Assembly: GCA_009763385.1 (NCBI GenBank)
Contig: CM019826.1
Location: forward strand, 63,675,790-63,739,789
From: Coix lacryma-jobi var. lacryma-jobi
Lineage: Eukaryota > Streptophyta > Magnoliopsida > Poales > Poaceae
Reading direction: 5' to 3'
DNA: 64,000 bases
Shown: positions 21,776 to 32,479 of the stretch, in pieces
Numbering within the stretch: position 1 is the first letter of the stretch
How the letters are laid out: each line of letters opens with the position of its first letter
Made by a program: the position numbers and the translations under genes
Notes under the pieces: model-generated
Seen by the model: only the letters and a program-made list of their open reading frames with translations
What the model was told of the DNA's origin: nothing
Database searches by the model: none

Positions 21776-21955
21776 TATGGCTATTAGAAAAAAAGAAAAA
21801 AAAAAAAAAGAGAAAGAAAAAAAAAAGATCCGAGAAATAAAAAGGGACAAGTGTCCGAAACCTCAAAAAGATAGATCCCGAGGAAATAAAAAGAGACAAG
21901 TGTCCGGAACCTCGAAAGAAAAAAAAGAAGAAGAAAAAAAAATGTCAGAAAAAAA
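21776..21955 (+). repeat. Purine-rich block with duplicated 40-bp module in B1
   Basis: This is a long A/G tract containing two copies of a module with GAAATAAAAAGGGACAAGTG and TCCGAAACCTC (about 21827-21864 and 21872-21912). A third partial element (GGGCACGTGCCCGACAG) sits at about 21957. Confidence 0.7.
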
Positions 21956-22026
21956 TGGGCACGTGCCCGACAGTAGAATTAGCCCAATAGCCATATGTCT
22001 CTGATAAACAGAAGAGAGTGAATATA

Positions 22027-25025
22027 TGTCACACCCAATTTTAAGAACAAAATCGAATGCAATACTCATGTGTGCCCAGAGATCAATCACACACATAAGT
22101 CACAAATTTAGGAAGTACCATCACATATGTTTATTACATAACGAATATTATTCAAAGACATTACAAAGCAGCGGATAAATAAAGTGTCTCTCGCGGTAGC
22201 TCCATCACAGGGAAGATGACTGGTTGACAGCAAGACTAGAACTCTTCACGGAAGTCGTCGTTACCAAAGCAATCTGTTACCCATCCGGGATTTTATCCAA
22301 GTAGAAAGAAAATAAACAAGCATAAGTACATCTCGTACTTAACAAGTGTAACATGGGGTTCATGAGGCTCAAAGAAGGCTGACACTGGTTAAACTGCAGT
22401 AGCTTTTAGTTGGCACAATTTTAGCATTAGTTAGCATCAATAATAACCATCCCAAATAAACATGTGATCAATGTGAACATGAACCCATTGAACAAGATAA
22501 CAATTTCACATTAAAACATTATTAAAGCAACAACTAAACCATAAGAATTTCAGGTCGCTCGTAACCGTGAGCACGGCTGATATATCAGTTTTACACTCTG
22601 CAGAGGTTGTACACTTTACCCGATGAGTCGTGATATCCAGATGCCCGGGTTAATTACTCCCATAACACTTCCGAGGTGAGCGGGCAGGACACACGCAAAG
22701 CCTTTCAAAGGTTCGTCTAACAAGTTAGGGCCGTTAGCTCTTAAGGCAAGGGGATGTAGAGCCCTCCTTCCAGGTGGCACAAAAACACGCAGCCTATACT
22801 CACGTGGACAGAAGCCGCACTATATCCGTCTCGGCAAGATCCAACGCGCCTATACAGGTGTCCACTAACAAGCTAGAAAAGGTCCTTATACTGAGCTAAG
22901 GTCAGAGCCATATAACTCCCATGGTTGCACTGTTGTCCCGGGTGATCCCATATAGTAGTTCCTAAACCATGTTGCTATAAAAGCCAATTTTACCAAGTTG
23001 CATGTACCATTAAATTCAGATTCACATGATCAAAGTTTAATTTGAGCACTAGCATAGTTCTACCCAATGCATACCGAGGATAACAAGGCACAAGATCAAC
23101 ACCTAGGATAAATCTAAATAGGCATCAAGGTAGACACATGCACATGATTGATTACAGTGATTTATGGTTATTAGGACATCAAGGAGGATCCCATGCTATA
23201 CTTGCCTGATTCAGTGAACTCTGGTTGCTCTTGGTTGTCGTAGAAGGGTTCCTGATCACCAGCGTATGTCTCACCGTCTATACTCGATTACCACATCAAC
23301 ACACAATCATCGGGACAACAATCATGCAAAGCAAACAAGCTATAATTAGAACATTATACCAAACAAGAAAATAATATAAAAGTTTGAAAACAGAAACTAC
23401 GATCCATCACGATCACATAAACGCGAAGATCACGAAAAACGGAATTATAACGCGAAAGTTAAGAGCTAAACCAGTTACAAAAATAAGTATATACAAAACC
23501 TTAGTTAGTAGCTTAAACCTAACTCAAATTTTAATTACTAAAAACAGTATATATTTTCATACAGATAGATAGATCTTTTCGAAACGAATCTAACGCAACT
23601 TGAACGGACTAAATCGGACTAAAAACGTAGAAGTTACAAGCATTTGAAACTGGTGGCAAAACTGTAAATAAACCAAACTCGAATTTGAATTTAAAATCAA
23701 TTTAAAACGAACTTCAGAATTGACTGGAACGCCTCAATTTGGAAGAAACGCAGGGACTTCAAGGCAAGTTTTCACAGACTCAGAGCACAGTGCTCAAAAG
23801 GACGGCGGGTTGAGGTCCAAGAAATTGTAATGGCCTTTTGCAAAACGACCGGCGAAGGGGTATCGAGCGTTTCTGACCATCCGCTCTGAGATGGACGCTC
23901 CAGATTAGATCTGGGAGCACACCGGCGGCGCTGTTATGCCGGCGCGGAGAAGGGGAGCGATTCGCGGCGGCGCCATTGCCGGCAGGCGGCGGCGCTTGCT
24001 CGGGTTAGGGTTACGGTGCGGTAGAGACTACGGGAGTAGGTTCAATCGATCCAGAAACTCAGTGCGGACTCACCAGACGTGAAGAGGACGACGGAGATGG
24101 CTCTGGGAGGGTATATTGCTCGGCGGGGCGATTAGCGGAGCTCTGCAACGACGGTGAGGAATTAAGGCACCAAAATATAGGGAAAAAGGAAGATAAAAGG
24201 AATCTATAGCTTCGTGGGATCGAGACAAAGCTCTAGATGCCCTTGGTGGCGGTCGAAACCTACCGAGAAAACGGCGTTGACGGCGGCGGAAACTTGCGGT
24301 GCGCGGAGCTCTCGGTGAGGCGATTTAGGGCACGAGAGCGCAGGCTTCTTGCGTAGGAATAGGCGGCGGTTGCTTGGGAGTCTTATGAGACGACTCGCAC
24401 AGCCGATAGGCAGGCGACCACGCACACCGGGTCGGTCACGACTCGAGTTCGAGTCAGACTCGAGGTGGGAGATGGCGCTGACAAGCGGGACGCGACGTCA
24501 GCGGCTGCGAGAAGGAGATGCGGCGCGCTGCGCGCAGCGACGAGCTGGGCCGGAGCGGTCGGCCCACGCGGGCGAAGAAGAGAAAGGGGAGTGCGCGCTG
24601 CGGCTGCAGGAATGGGCCGGCCGGGCGCCTTCGGCCCAAAGAGAGGGGTGGGGGAGAACAGACGGCGCTGGGCCAGGTGGGAGGAGAGGGGAGAAAGGGC
24701 AGGCCGACGGGAACGGGCCAGCAAGCTGCTCCGGGCCAAAAGCCAAGGAAGAAAGGGAGGGAGAAGGAAAAAGCTTTTCAATTTTCAGAAACATGTTTTC
24801 AAAAGCAAATTTGAAATCTATTTGAACTCAAACCAATTTTGAGCAAAACCAATCATCACAAAAATATAATATGCACCAGCATGTATGCATCATCATGGTC
24901 TTTGGCCTAAGATTTATTTTAGCTTTTGCAAATAATTTATTAACTAGGTTTTATGCCACACCTAAAAATGCATAATTAAATCATATTGCCTATTTTCAAA
25001 TTGATGCTAATTTTGGGACGTTACA
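22027..25025 (-). mobile_element. Solo LTR of a chromovirus-like element (S1)
   Basis: This is a 3.0-kb unit from TGTCACACCC to GGGACGTTACA with a perfect ATATA target duplication (22022-22026 and 25026-25030). It contains no primer site, coding domain or second LTR, so it is a solo LTR left by recombination. The ends in the minus orientation (TGTAACGTCCC...TGTGACA) mirror those of G1 (TGTAACACC...GTCACA), suggesting a related Tekay/Del-type family in antisense. Overlapping open frames in the GC-rich part (24350-24840) are compositional. Confidence 0.88.
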
Positions 25026-25030
25026 ATATA

Positions 25031-25115
25031 TTAAAAAGAGCATCCGACTCCATTTTACCATACACATGCACTTCCGTGATGCTAAGGGACTAGCAAAGGG
25101 TAAGCTTGGGGAACT
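25031..25115 (+). other. B1 internal end with polypurine tract
   Basis: B1 resumes after the solo LTR. AAGCTTGGGGAAC (25103-25115) abuts the 3' LTR and is the likely polypurine tract. Confidence 0.75.
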
Positions 25116-26430
25116 TATTGACGCTGGTTATCTATCAAAATTAGAGGATAAATAAATATGAAAAGGGCATGAATTCAATCATCAACAAAGGTTTAGGGTT
25201 TTAATTGACAATATTCCACGAGTTTTGGTGAATTGTGATTCTGCAGGGACTAAACCAGGAAACCAGCGCTGATTGCTTCCCCTAGAAGGAAACCGACGCG
25301 AGATAACGCAACCGGCACGTCAGGAATATTCCAGAAGTTCTAGAGGACACCAAAGGACACCACGAGGTGGGACACCTCGAGAGGCCGCCAGGTGGGACCG
25401 ACCAGTCCCACCTTAGACCGGTCGGTCCCCCGGGCCCGCTGGCTTCCGTCTTCTGCAAGCCTCCTCCACCGAACCCTAGGACTCATCTCCACCGTCCCTG
25501 AAGTCAGTTTGATCCAACGGCTGCGGTTGATCCCTCAGGGCTATATAAGCGGCCCCAGACCCCCTCTCCAGGCATCTCCCTCTTCATTATTCATCTCCAC
25601 ATCAGAAATTAGGGTTCCAATGTAGAAGTAGAGGTCTCTCTAGATGAATCTCTTCTAGTTCATCTAGAATTATATCTAGTTCATCTAGTTGTAATCAAGA
25701 GTTAGCTTTCAAGTAGAAGACTAGATACCCCTCAAGTAGGATTAGAACCTAGTCTTATTCTAGAACTAGAAGAGAGAGAGAGAGAGGAAGAGATCAAGAG
25801 GAAGCTCCGGCCTGTCGGATCAACTTCTTCATCTTGTAGCTGTGGATTGAAGTTCTTCATCGACTTGCTTCAACGATTGTTTCGGTAATCAACATCTATA
25901 TTTAAGTTTTAGCTATTGTTCTTATTATTCTTAAGGTTTATGACTCTCTTTTGAGTACTTTAATTCTAGTCGCTCTAGAGTTAGAGTAGTTGGATAGTAT
26001 AAGCGTGGTGCTTAGACTTGATAGCTCATTTTTACCTCCTATAACGCCGGTAGTAGTGGTAGTTCGCAAGGGTGACTCTTATAGCCTTGTTGATTCTTCT
26101 ATAGTCCACTTACCCGTGTGTAGGCTCGGTAGGATTATACATTTGCATGAACGAATCGTACTCTGTTGTGACCTTTTATGGCAATTTCCCCATTAAGAAT
26201 AATAAACATATCACACTCTTAAGTTGGATTTAGATAACCTTAGTGATCCCCTCTATACTTTTAGCTTCTCCGTTCTTGTTAGTTACTCAGGGGTTATACA
26301 CTTGAGACTCCACGCTATCCGTTCCCTTGGGTTCGATATTAAAACTGGGTTACTCTGGTGAAGTGCTATATCGGTAGAGCTTATCTGTGCGCTTGCGGAT
26401 AAAGTAGAGTGTGCGTTATTTATACCAACT
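25116..26430 (+). repeat. B1 3' LTR
   Basis: This is collinear with the B2 LTR (47846-49170). It starts TATTGACGCTGG where B2 has TGTTGACACTGG, so the canonical TG start is mutated, and it ends ATACCAAC(T). It carries an inverted repeat GACCGACCAGTC/GACCGGTCGGTC (25397-25428) about 115 bp upstream of TATATAAG. Confidence 0.9.
25542..25549 (+). promoter_or_regulatory. TATA box of family B LTR (B1)
   Basis: TATATAAG lies within CAGGGCTATATAAGCGGCC. The same box is at 48277-48284 in B2. Confidence 0.75.
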
Positions 26431-26880
26431 CATACTGTTCATTTTCAGGATATGGTCTCTTACACACCCACAGCATACTTTTCAGTTATCAATTTCTTGA
26501 TCACCTGAGTGGCATAAGTCTTTGAGGAACCAGTGAACTGATTCTTCAACCTTTCCAGAATTTCAGTGACCGTGTCACATTCTGGTGGGAGCGAGTTCAG
26601 GATGGCAGGATATACAGTGTTCTTAACAACTGCAACCAACTTCTTGTTAGTCTTTTCCACCTAACCCGCTCCAGATCATGTTTCAACTTTTCTGGACCAA
26701 AGTCCAGTTCTCGCGTTTCCAAGCGGCATCACTCTCACCTTCCTCTCTCACAGGCTCCTTGAGCACTACGGGACGAGGCTCAGTGAGGATCCAGTCAACT
26801 CAGCCAACAGAAAAGCCAACTCAATTTTCTTCTCCCACTCCAAGTGGTTATCCCCCTTGAGAGGTGGGATATGTGTCAAT
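26431..26880 (-). pseudogene. gag: Copia gag fragment (element H), antisense
   Basis: Read on the minus strand, a broken frame gives an N-terminal part (EEGESDAAWKRENWTL, about 26730-26690). A UBN2-type copia gag core follows at 26660-26460 (NTVYPAILNSLPPECDTVTE, then LKNQFTGSSKTYATQVIKK). A continuation RDHILKMNSM reads up to the B1 LTR edge. It is truncated where B1 inserted, and the rest of H would lie left of the window. Confidence 0.7.
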
Positions 26881-27067
26881 AAACGAACCATAAGCCATAT
26901 AATATAGTACCTCATAGTATCAAAGAAAATCAATGCATTAGAAGCAGATTAGTGCCATTAGAGCGTGTTTGGTAAAGCTTATAAGCAAGCTATGGTCAAA
27001 GTAAGCTAAAATCAATGGTCAAACGCCTTGTTTTTCTACAACTTATTTTGGCCACGCTTATATGCAC
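26881..27067. other. Unassigned spacer
   Basis: No coding potential is seen. A stretch from 26959 (GAGCGTGTTTGGTA) looks like the edge of a DNA-transposon fragment, but I cannot find its partner end. Confidence 0.3.
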
Positions 27068-27608
27068 TGAAAGAATTAAGATGCCTAAGAGAGGAGTGAA
27101 TTGAGCTATTCTAAAATTTCTTACAATATTAAAGTCTATCGCTAGCTCATTTCACCCCTAGTGTCTAATTGTATGTTCTATGATCTATCACACAAAAGTT
27201 TAGCACTTTAAGTTCCAATCCTACTCTAACATGACAATTCTAGGAATATAAATGACAAGAATTAAAATGCTCAAAGTAAATGTGAAAAGTAAAGAAAGGA
27301 AAGGAACACTGTGATGTTTTCCCGAGGTATCGAGGTGTCGGCAAACCCCTAGTCCTCGTTGGAGCACCCGCGCAAGGGTATCGCTCTACCTTGGTCCGCA
27401 CAAGGACCAAATACTCACTTTGGGCTGATTCTTTGCCTCTCTAGCCGGTAAATCGCCCCGAACCAGTCACAAAGATGAGTCATCCACAAGCTCCACCAGA
27501 TGATCACCATGCTCCCGTTCGCCATCAAGTCATCTAGGTGATGTCGATCACCAAGAATAACAAGCACAAACTTTTATTTGACCCAACAAGGCTAATGAGA
27601 AGGGTGGA
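27068..27608 (-). mobile_element. Copia LTR (family I), antisense, 3'-end part
   Basis: It starts TGAAAGAATTAAGATGCC, whose complement gives the ATTCACTCCTCTCTTAGGC tail typical of SIRE-type LTR 3' ends. It matches J (41572-41933) in layout, including CCCTAGTCCTCGTTGGAGC. Its last five bases (GTGGA) are the left target duplication of A1, and the LTR continues at 39247. Confidence 0.75.
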
Positions 27609-28005
27609 TGCGGATACATGGGTGTATGCGAGTCTCTGAGTGATGAGTGATTGTCAACGGAGATGATGCGCATGTTCTTTGGCTTGTGTTGTGCAGGTGT
27701 CGAGCACGGAGACAGTGATCGATGGCGGGTGAAGGTCAAGTTGTGACGTGCCGTGCCGACGGACCGGCGCGATGAAGGATGGGCGTGCGTGCGGCGGACG
27801 TGCCATGCCGATGTATCGGACGGTGAAGGGCGGACGTGGACTTGGACTGATGGACTGGAGGCGGAGGATCAGCTGTGGTGGCTGGCAGCCTGCGACAGCG
27901 ACAGCGGAGAAGTGCGATCATGTCGGTGGAAGGGGTGCACAGGCGGTGCATCCCCTCTACGACGCCGGTTTGTTGGTAGAGCCCGGGAAAAAACCAACGG
28001 TGGAC

Positions 28006-28254
28006 GGTTTCCAGGTTTGGGCCTCAAAACCTGGGTGCTGGGTTTCCAGGTTGAGCCACAAAACCTGGGCGCGACGGTTTCCAGGTTGAGCCTCAAAACC
28101 TGGGCGTGGGCCGGTTTCCGAGTTTGGGCTCAAAACTCGGGCGCGGACGGTTTCCGAGTTTGGGCCTCAAAACTCGGGCGCGGACGGTTTCCGAGTTTGG
28201 CCACAAAACTCGGGCTGGAGGCTGGTTTCCCGGTTTGGGCCGCAAAACCGGGGG
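28006..28254 (+). repeat. Seven-unit hairpin array in A1 5' LTR (U3)
   Basis: These are tandem 32-37 bp units of the form GGTTT-stem-loop-stem. The stems are CCAGGTT(T)/AAACCTGG in units 1-3, CCGAGTTT/AAACTCGG in units 4-6 and CCCGGTTT/AAACCGGG in unit 7. Loops are GGGCCTCA or GAGCCACA-like. Both arms change together between classes. The array lies about 190-440 bp upstream of the TATA box. Confidence 0.92.
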
Positions 28255-28442
28255 TGCAGAGTGGTGGCGGCACGTGGCGGCGATCTGAAGGTGCGTGGAG
28301 GCGACGCGGAAGACCGTGCGGGCGTGGCCGTCGGATCTACCTACCACCAGCGGGTGGACTAGAATAGCCTTAGGGTTAGGCTGGTCCGCTCTGTAATTAG
28401 AGTAGAGAGGGTAGAGTAGGAAATAGACTTAGGCTAGGTTAG

Positions 28443-28450
28443 TATAAGTA
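28443..28450 (+). promoter_or_regulatory. TATA box of A1 5' LTR
   Basis: TATAAGTA lies within GGTTAGTATAAGTAGTC. It is conserved at 38091-38098 and 55867-55874. Confidence 0.65.
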
Positions 28451-29053
28451 GTCCAGGGGAGACACCCTCCTCCCTATCTCAATCTCAGTTAGCGCAGTCA
28501 TTTGCTTCCTAGCACCTAGGGTTTCCCTCTCCCATCCCCTGCTCTAGCTAGTTGAGATCCGCAGAGAGACTCCACTCTGTGTACTGTTGATTTGAGGAAG
28601 TGAGGCCGTATCCTCACCTTGGAGCACAGATCGATGGCTTGATTTGCGTCCTTAATTCGAGTTCGTGGCTTGATTGTCGTTTTTTTTTTTGTTTTCTTGT
28701 CTTCGGAATCCTTTTTCTCCACGATTTTCCGTCGCTTGATCTCTTGGTCGGTTCATCTTTTGCAAAACCGTTTGAACAAGTTGTTCTAGATCGTGAGGCT
28801 CTCCTTTCCACCGAAGGAATTAAACTCTAACCTCACGGTCTAGGAGATCGATCGATTTTCGTTTGGGATTGCGTTCTTGCCTCCATGCCCCGAAATTTCT
28901 TGATTCACCGATTTGGAGTTAGGTTCGAGCCATGATCTCTTAGAGATAGCTCACTAACATCCTTGTGACCCCTCAGATCGAATCCTAGGCCTAGAGCTTT
29001 GATTTAGAGGAGATCGGGTTGAATCATCAAAAGAACTGCGCTGTTTTCGGGGA

Positions 29054-29327
29054 GCATCGGACGCTATCACGGGAGCATCGGACGCTAGGGTCCCTAGCAT
29101 CGGACGCTCCGGTGACGCGTGTCACGTTTTCGGCGTTTTAGTTTGCATCGGACGCTAGGCATCGGACGCGTCCGTTGTCCATCGGACGCGCCGGAGCCTT
29201 TGCATCGGACGCTGGGTGATTACTGTTCACAGCGTCCGATGGTGGAACAGTAAGGTTCCAGAACCGTCCAGTCTGCATCGGACGCTTCCGGTGGTCTGGC
29301 ATCGGACGCAGGCCAGCGTCCGATGCG
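29054..29327 (+). repeat. CATCGGACGC motif array in A1 5' LTR
   Basis: There are eleven copies of the 10-mer, nine direct and two inverted (GCGTCCGATG), at irregular spacing downstream of the TATA box. The same array is at 38698-38972 in the 3' LTR. In A2 the corresponding positions carry GACCGGACGC instead. Confidence 0.9.
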
Positions 29328-29596
29328 TCTGGTTTCGCACGGTTTCGTCCGCGGTTCGCTCGTTCGTTGTCAGAATTGATTTCCGTCTTTTGCGTTGGCT
29401 TTCTAGAGTTGTCTAGTGTCTCGCTGTGCTTCTAGGAAGCATCCACCCTACATATAGGGTCGTGGACATTAGCAAGCTCTAGGGTTCGCTTTTGGGTCGA
29501 TTTTGGGACAGTGGCATCTAGTTTCCGTAAGGAAATTTTGAAGCTCCCATTCACCCCCCCCTCTGGTCGTTTTCGGTTAGCTTCTCGGTCCTTCAA

Positions 29597-29610
29597 TTGG
29601 TATCGGAGCG
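29597..29610 (+). other. A1 primer binding site
   Basis: TTGGTATCGGAGC, complementary to the 3' end of initiator Met tRNA with one change, starts within two bases of the LTR end. Confidence 0.9.
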
Positions 29611-29658
29611 GGTTAAGGATCTTCCACCTTAGCCGGTTCCAGATCCACCGAAGGCGAC

Positions 29659-32479
29659 ATGGATCGCGGCGTGGGCAAACCGCCGTTTTCGATGGGACGA
29701 AACTATGCGTATTGGAAGATACGTATGTCGGCCTATTTGCAGAGCTTGGGCGCTTCGATCTGGGATATTTGCAACTCCCCTGATTACGTGGTCTTGGCTG
29801 CTCGTGTGAATCAATAGCAGATCGATGAGCACGATGCCAATAGCCGAGCCCGTAAGCTCTTTCTCTTGTTTGAGCATGGGTGAGTTTGATCGCGTTTCTC
29901 ACCTCGCTACGGCTTCGGGAGATCTGGGATTACTCTCATGCGTTTTCATGAGGGCACCTCTCAAGTCAAAACCCCGACTCTACGAGTCGTTCAAGCGAGA
30001 GTATGAGAACTAGACATCAATCCTGGCGAGAGAATAGAAAGTTTATTCGCTCGCTGTTCAGGTGATTGTCAACAGGATGAGGGCTAACAGAGAGCAGTTG
30101 CCATTTGACGATCATGAGCGTGCTTTGAAGCTTTTGCACACTCTTGACCGTTCGGTGTGGGACTCCAAGGTTCAGGCAATCATCGAATCGCCGAACTATG
30201 AGACTCTCACCTGCGACGAGCTCTTCAGTAAGCTCAAGTCCAGTGAGATTGATGCTATGGCGAGGGCTTCTTTTGAAAATCCTTCTCGCCCGTCCATGGC
30301 TTTGGTTTCCGGCTCTTCCTCTAACCCTCTCAGCTGGCTTTGCGCTTTCTTCTCTTTTTTCTGTGACAGAGGACCAGCTGGAGTCTTGGGAGACGACGAG
30401 TTGGCTTTGCTTGCCAACCGGTTCTCGCGGTTCCACAACAACCGCATGAACCGTCGTCGCGGAGGAGGACGCACCGGATGCTACGAGTGCGGCGACCCCG
30501 ACCACTTCATCGCCGACTGCCCCAAGAAGAAGAACAAGCATCTTGGGAAGGGCGATCACGGCCACAGGCGCGACTCCAAGTACAAGGAGAAGCACGTTCC
30601 CCCAAGGCACAAGAAGCGGGGCGGCTTCAACAAAGAGTACATCAAGAAGAAGTACTTGGAGAAGCAGCAGGCTGAGCAGCGAGCGTTCTTCGCCACGCTC
30701 AGCGACGTCGACGGCTCGGATGACGACTCCGCTCGATCGAGTGATGACGAGTCCGAGAAGAAGAAGCTGGAGGACACGTTCAACGGCTTGTGCTTCTTCG
30801 CCGGCGACGAAGGCCTGTGTACCATGGCGCTCGGAGATGAGGTCGGTGGCGAGCTGGAGCACACCCTCGGAACGACGACGACGACGACACCTCCCAGGTA
30901 TCTCTCACCTACGACGAGCTTTCCTCCGAGGTTGAGAAGTTGACTGCTGCCCTCCTTAGCCAAGATAAGTTGCTTAGGCGTGCCGCTAGAGAGCGCAAGG
31001 AGTTTAGGCAGAAGTGGGAGGACACGGTGAAGGAGCTTGAGTTCGCTCGGTCCACCGTGGTTGTGTCGGAGGAGTTGGAGTGCGAGAGTTGCGCCGCGCA
31101 CATGACGGATCTTCTCACTCTGAGGAGTAAGCATGCTGCGCTGGTAGATGAGGTGGATGAGCTCCGAGCTAGACCGCAGCTGTTGGGTGCGTGCAAGACT
31201 TGTCCTGTCTTGCAATCCGAGTTGGCAGAGAAGAATGCCAAGCTTGAGTCTTTTGAGAAGGCCGGCTCGGATAGCACTTGTGTCAAGAGGTGTGCTTTGT
31301 GTGAGGGCCTGGAGCAGGAGATGGCCAATGTGAGGCATGACAAGGTGCGTACCGAGGAGGAAAACACATACCTTCGGACCGTCTTGTCATGGGTGTCTTG
31401 TGGTGAGCCTCAGCTCGGGATGATGATCTCCCAATTCAAGCGAGCTGCTGGGGCTCCTGGTGTAGGTCTTGGCCAGAGTGTTGATCTTTCAGCTTTTGGT
31501 AAGATTGGAGAGTCTAGTGGTCTGAACCCCTGTGAGAAGCCCAACTCACACCACTACTCCCACTAAACTAACCAAGCTTCCACCCAAAGAGCCTGCCAAG
31601 CCTGTCACCAAGGATGGAGTTGTAGTTGAACCCCCCAAGGCTCCACCCAAGAATCCACAATGGCAACCCAAGCCCAATCACCTAAAGAACAAGCTTGACA
31701 CAATGCCACCCATCCGAGAGGAGTTGCCACAGAAGGGCAAGGGCAAGGTGAACCATACCCACATCCCTGCAAACCAACAACCCCCTTTGCGCGCGGTGAG
31801 GTTTCAGTGTGACTTTTGTGGGCGGGATGGTCACCTGAGTGAGTTCTGCTTTAGGCGCAGGAGAGAGGCGCGCCGTGCTAGGGAGATGCAGAACCCGGAC
31901 ATGTTTCACCCAGCTCGTGGTGGACATGCTCCGAAGCCTCAGGGGAGAGCTGCTAGGTCTGGAGGGAAGCATACCCAGCCTAGGCAGCAGGAGAGAGCCC
32001 CTAGGAGGGAGACTAGGCCTAGAGGTAGAGCACCTCAGTTTGAGGCCTAGGCAGGAGAGAGCTCCGAGGAGAGACGCTAGAGTTGAGCAGCAGGCTCCTA
32101 GGCGTAGACCTCGTAGAGAGCGTGCCCGACGGGGTCCTGCTTTTGCAGGTAACGGACCCCGTGGCGGAGGCTTTGTTGAGCGCTTTGTCCCACCGCAGGT
32201 AGAGTTTCGCGGTGAGCGCTTCTTCCCCCCAGCGGACCACGTTTTCCTGTGCGTGGTGATCGCTATCCCCCTAGACAGGTTGGTTTTTACACTGACCGTT
32301 CTTTTGAGCAGCCGGCCCAACACTGGTTTCCTTCTTATCTTACTAACCCCAGTGTTGGACCGTATGTTCACCCTATGTCTTTTTATGATGTAGGAGGAGC
32401 GGTTGGAGGACATTTGGCTTGTGGATTCCGGTTGCTCGAGGCACATGACCGGAAATGCCAAATGGTTCTCCAGCCATAG
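29659..32479 (+). pseudogene. gag: A1 gag (frameshifted)
   Basis: Its start ATG at 29659 equals the A2 gag start at 57077. It has the same domain order as A2: UBN2-type capsid region, first CCHC knuckle CYECGDPDHFIADC (about 30478), lysine-rich and acidic stretches, coiled coil (30930-31380), second CCHC finger CDFCGRDGHLSEFC (about 31808) and an Arg-rich tail. Relative to A2 it has many one- or two-base indels (for example near 29694, 29815, 29850, 29930, 30012, 30056, 30333 and 31545) and in-frame stops. Near its end the frame stays open past the A2 stop and overlaps pol to 32477-32479. Confidence 0.9.

Larger units (their letters stand above)
17041..22026 (+). mobile_element. B1 internal region, main part
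   Basis: B1 resumes after G1. There is no reverse transcriptase or integrase. The region holds two protease remnants (18467-18751 and 19859-20187), a series of splice-site-like signals, recurrent AGCTTGGGG motifs (about 17227, 20948, 21211), a four-unit tandem repeat (21027-21205), an ATT microsatellite (about 21265-21295) and a purine-rich block (21776-21955). B2 (49171-51579) is collinear with 17041-19290. Element D (45450-46004) shares the first 560 bp. B thus looks like a large non-autonomous derivative dependent on an Athila/Tat-type partner. Confidence 0.82.
27609..29595 (+). repeat. A1 5' LTR
   Basis: It runs TGCGGATACATGG to CGGTCCTTCA, 1987 bp. It contains a seven-unit hairpin array (28006-28254), a TATA box (28443-28450), an 11-copy CATCGGACGC motif array (29054-29327) and the pyrimidine/C-rich ATTCACCCCCCC tail. 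Single-base indels relative to the 3' LTR are frequent, and usually the 3' LTR and A2 agree against this copy. Confidence 0.95.

Noticed and set aside
24349..24842. ORFs up to 158 aa on both strands in the solo LTR
   Set aside because: GC-rich repetitive sequence inside an LTR bounded by a target duplication; no domain is seen.
28006..28254. A CRISPR-like array because of regular repeats
   Set aside because: The units are contiguous hairpins without unique spacers, inside a eukaryotic LTR.
27753..28367. A 204-aa ORF across the A1 LTR hairpin array, with relatives at 37364-38014 and 55164-55818
   Set aside because: It is translation of the hairpin units (periodic residues), its frame shifts among copies, and it lies upstream of the LTR TATA box.
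30017..31367. Long minus-strand ORFs over A1 and A2 gag (such as 281 and 260 aa)
   Set aside because: Shadow frames of the coding strand; the zinc fingers and capsid motifs are on the plus strand.
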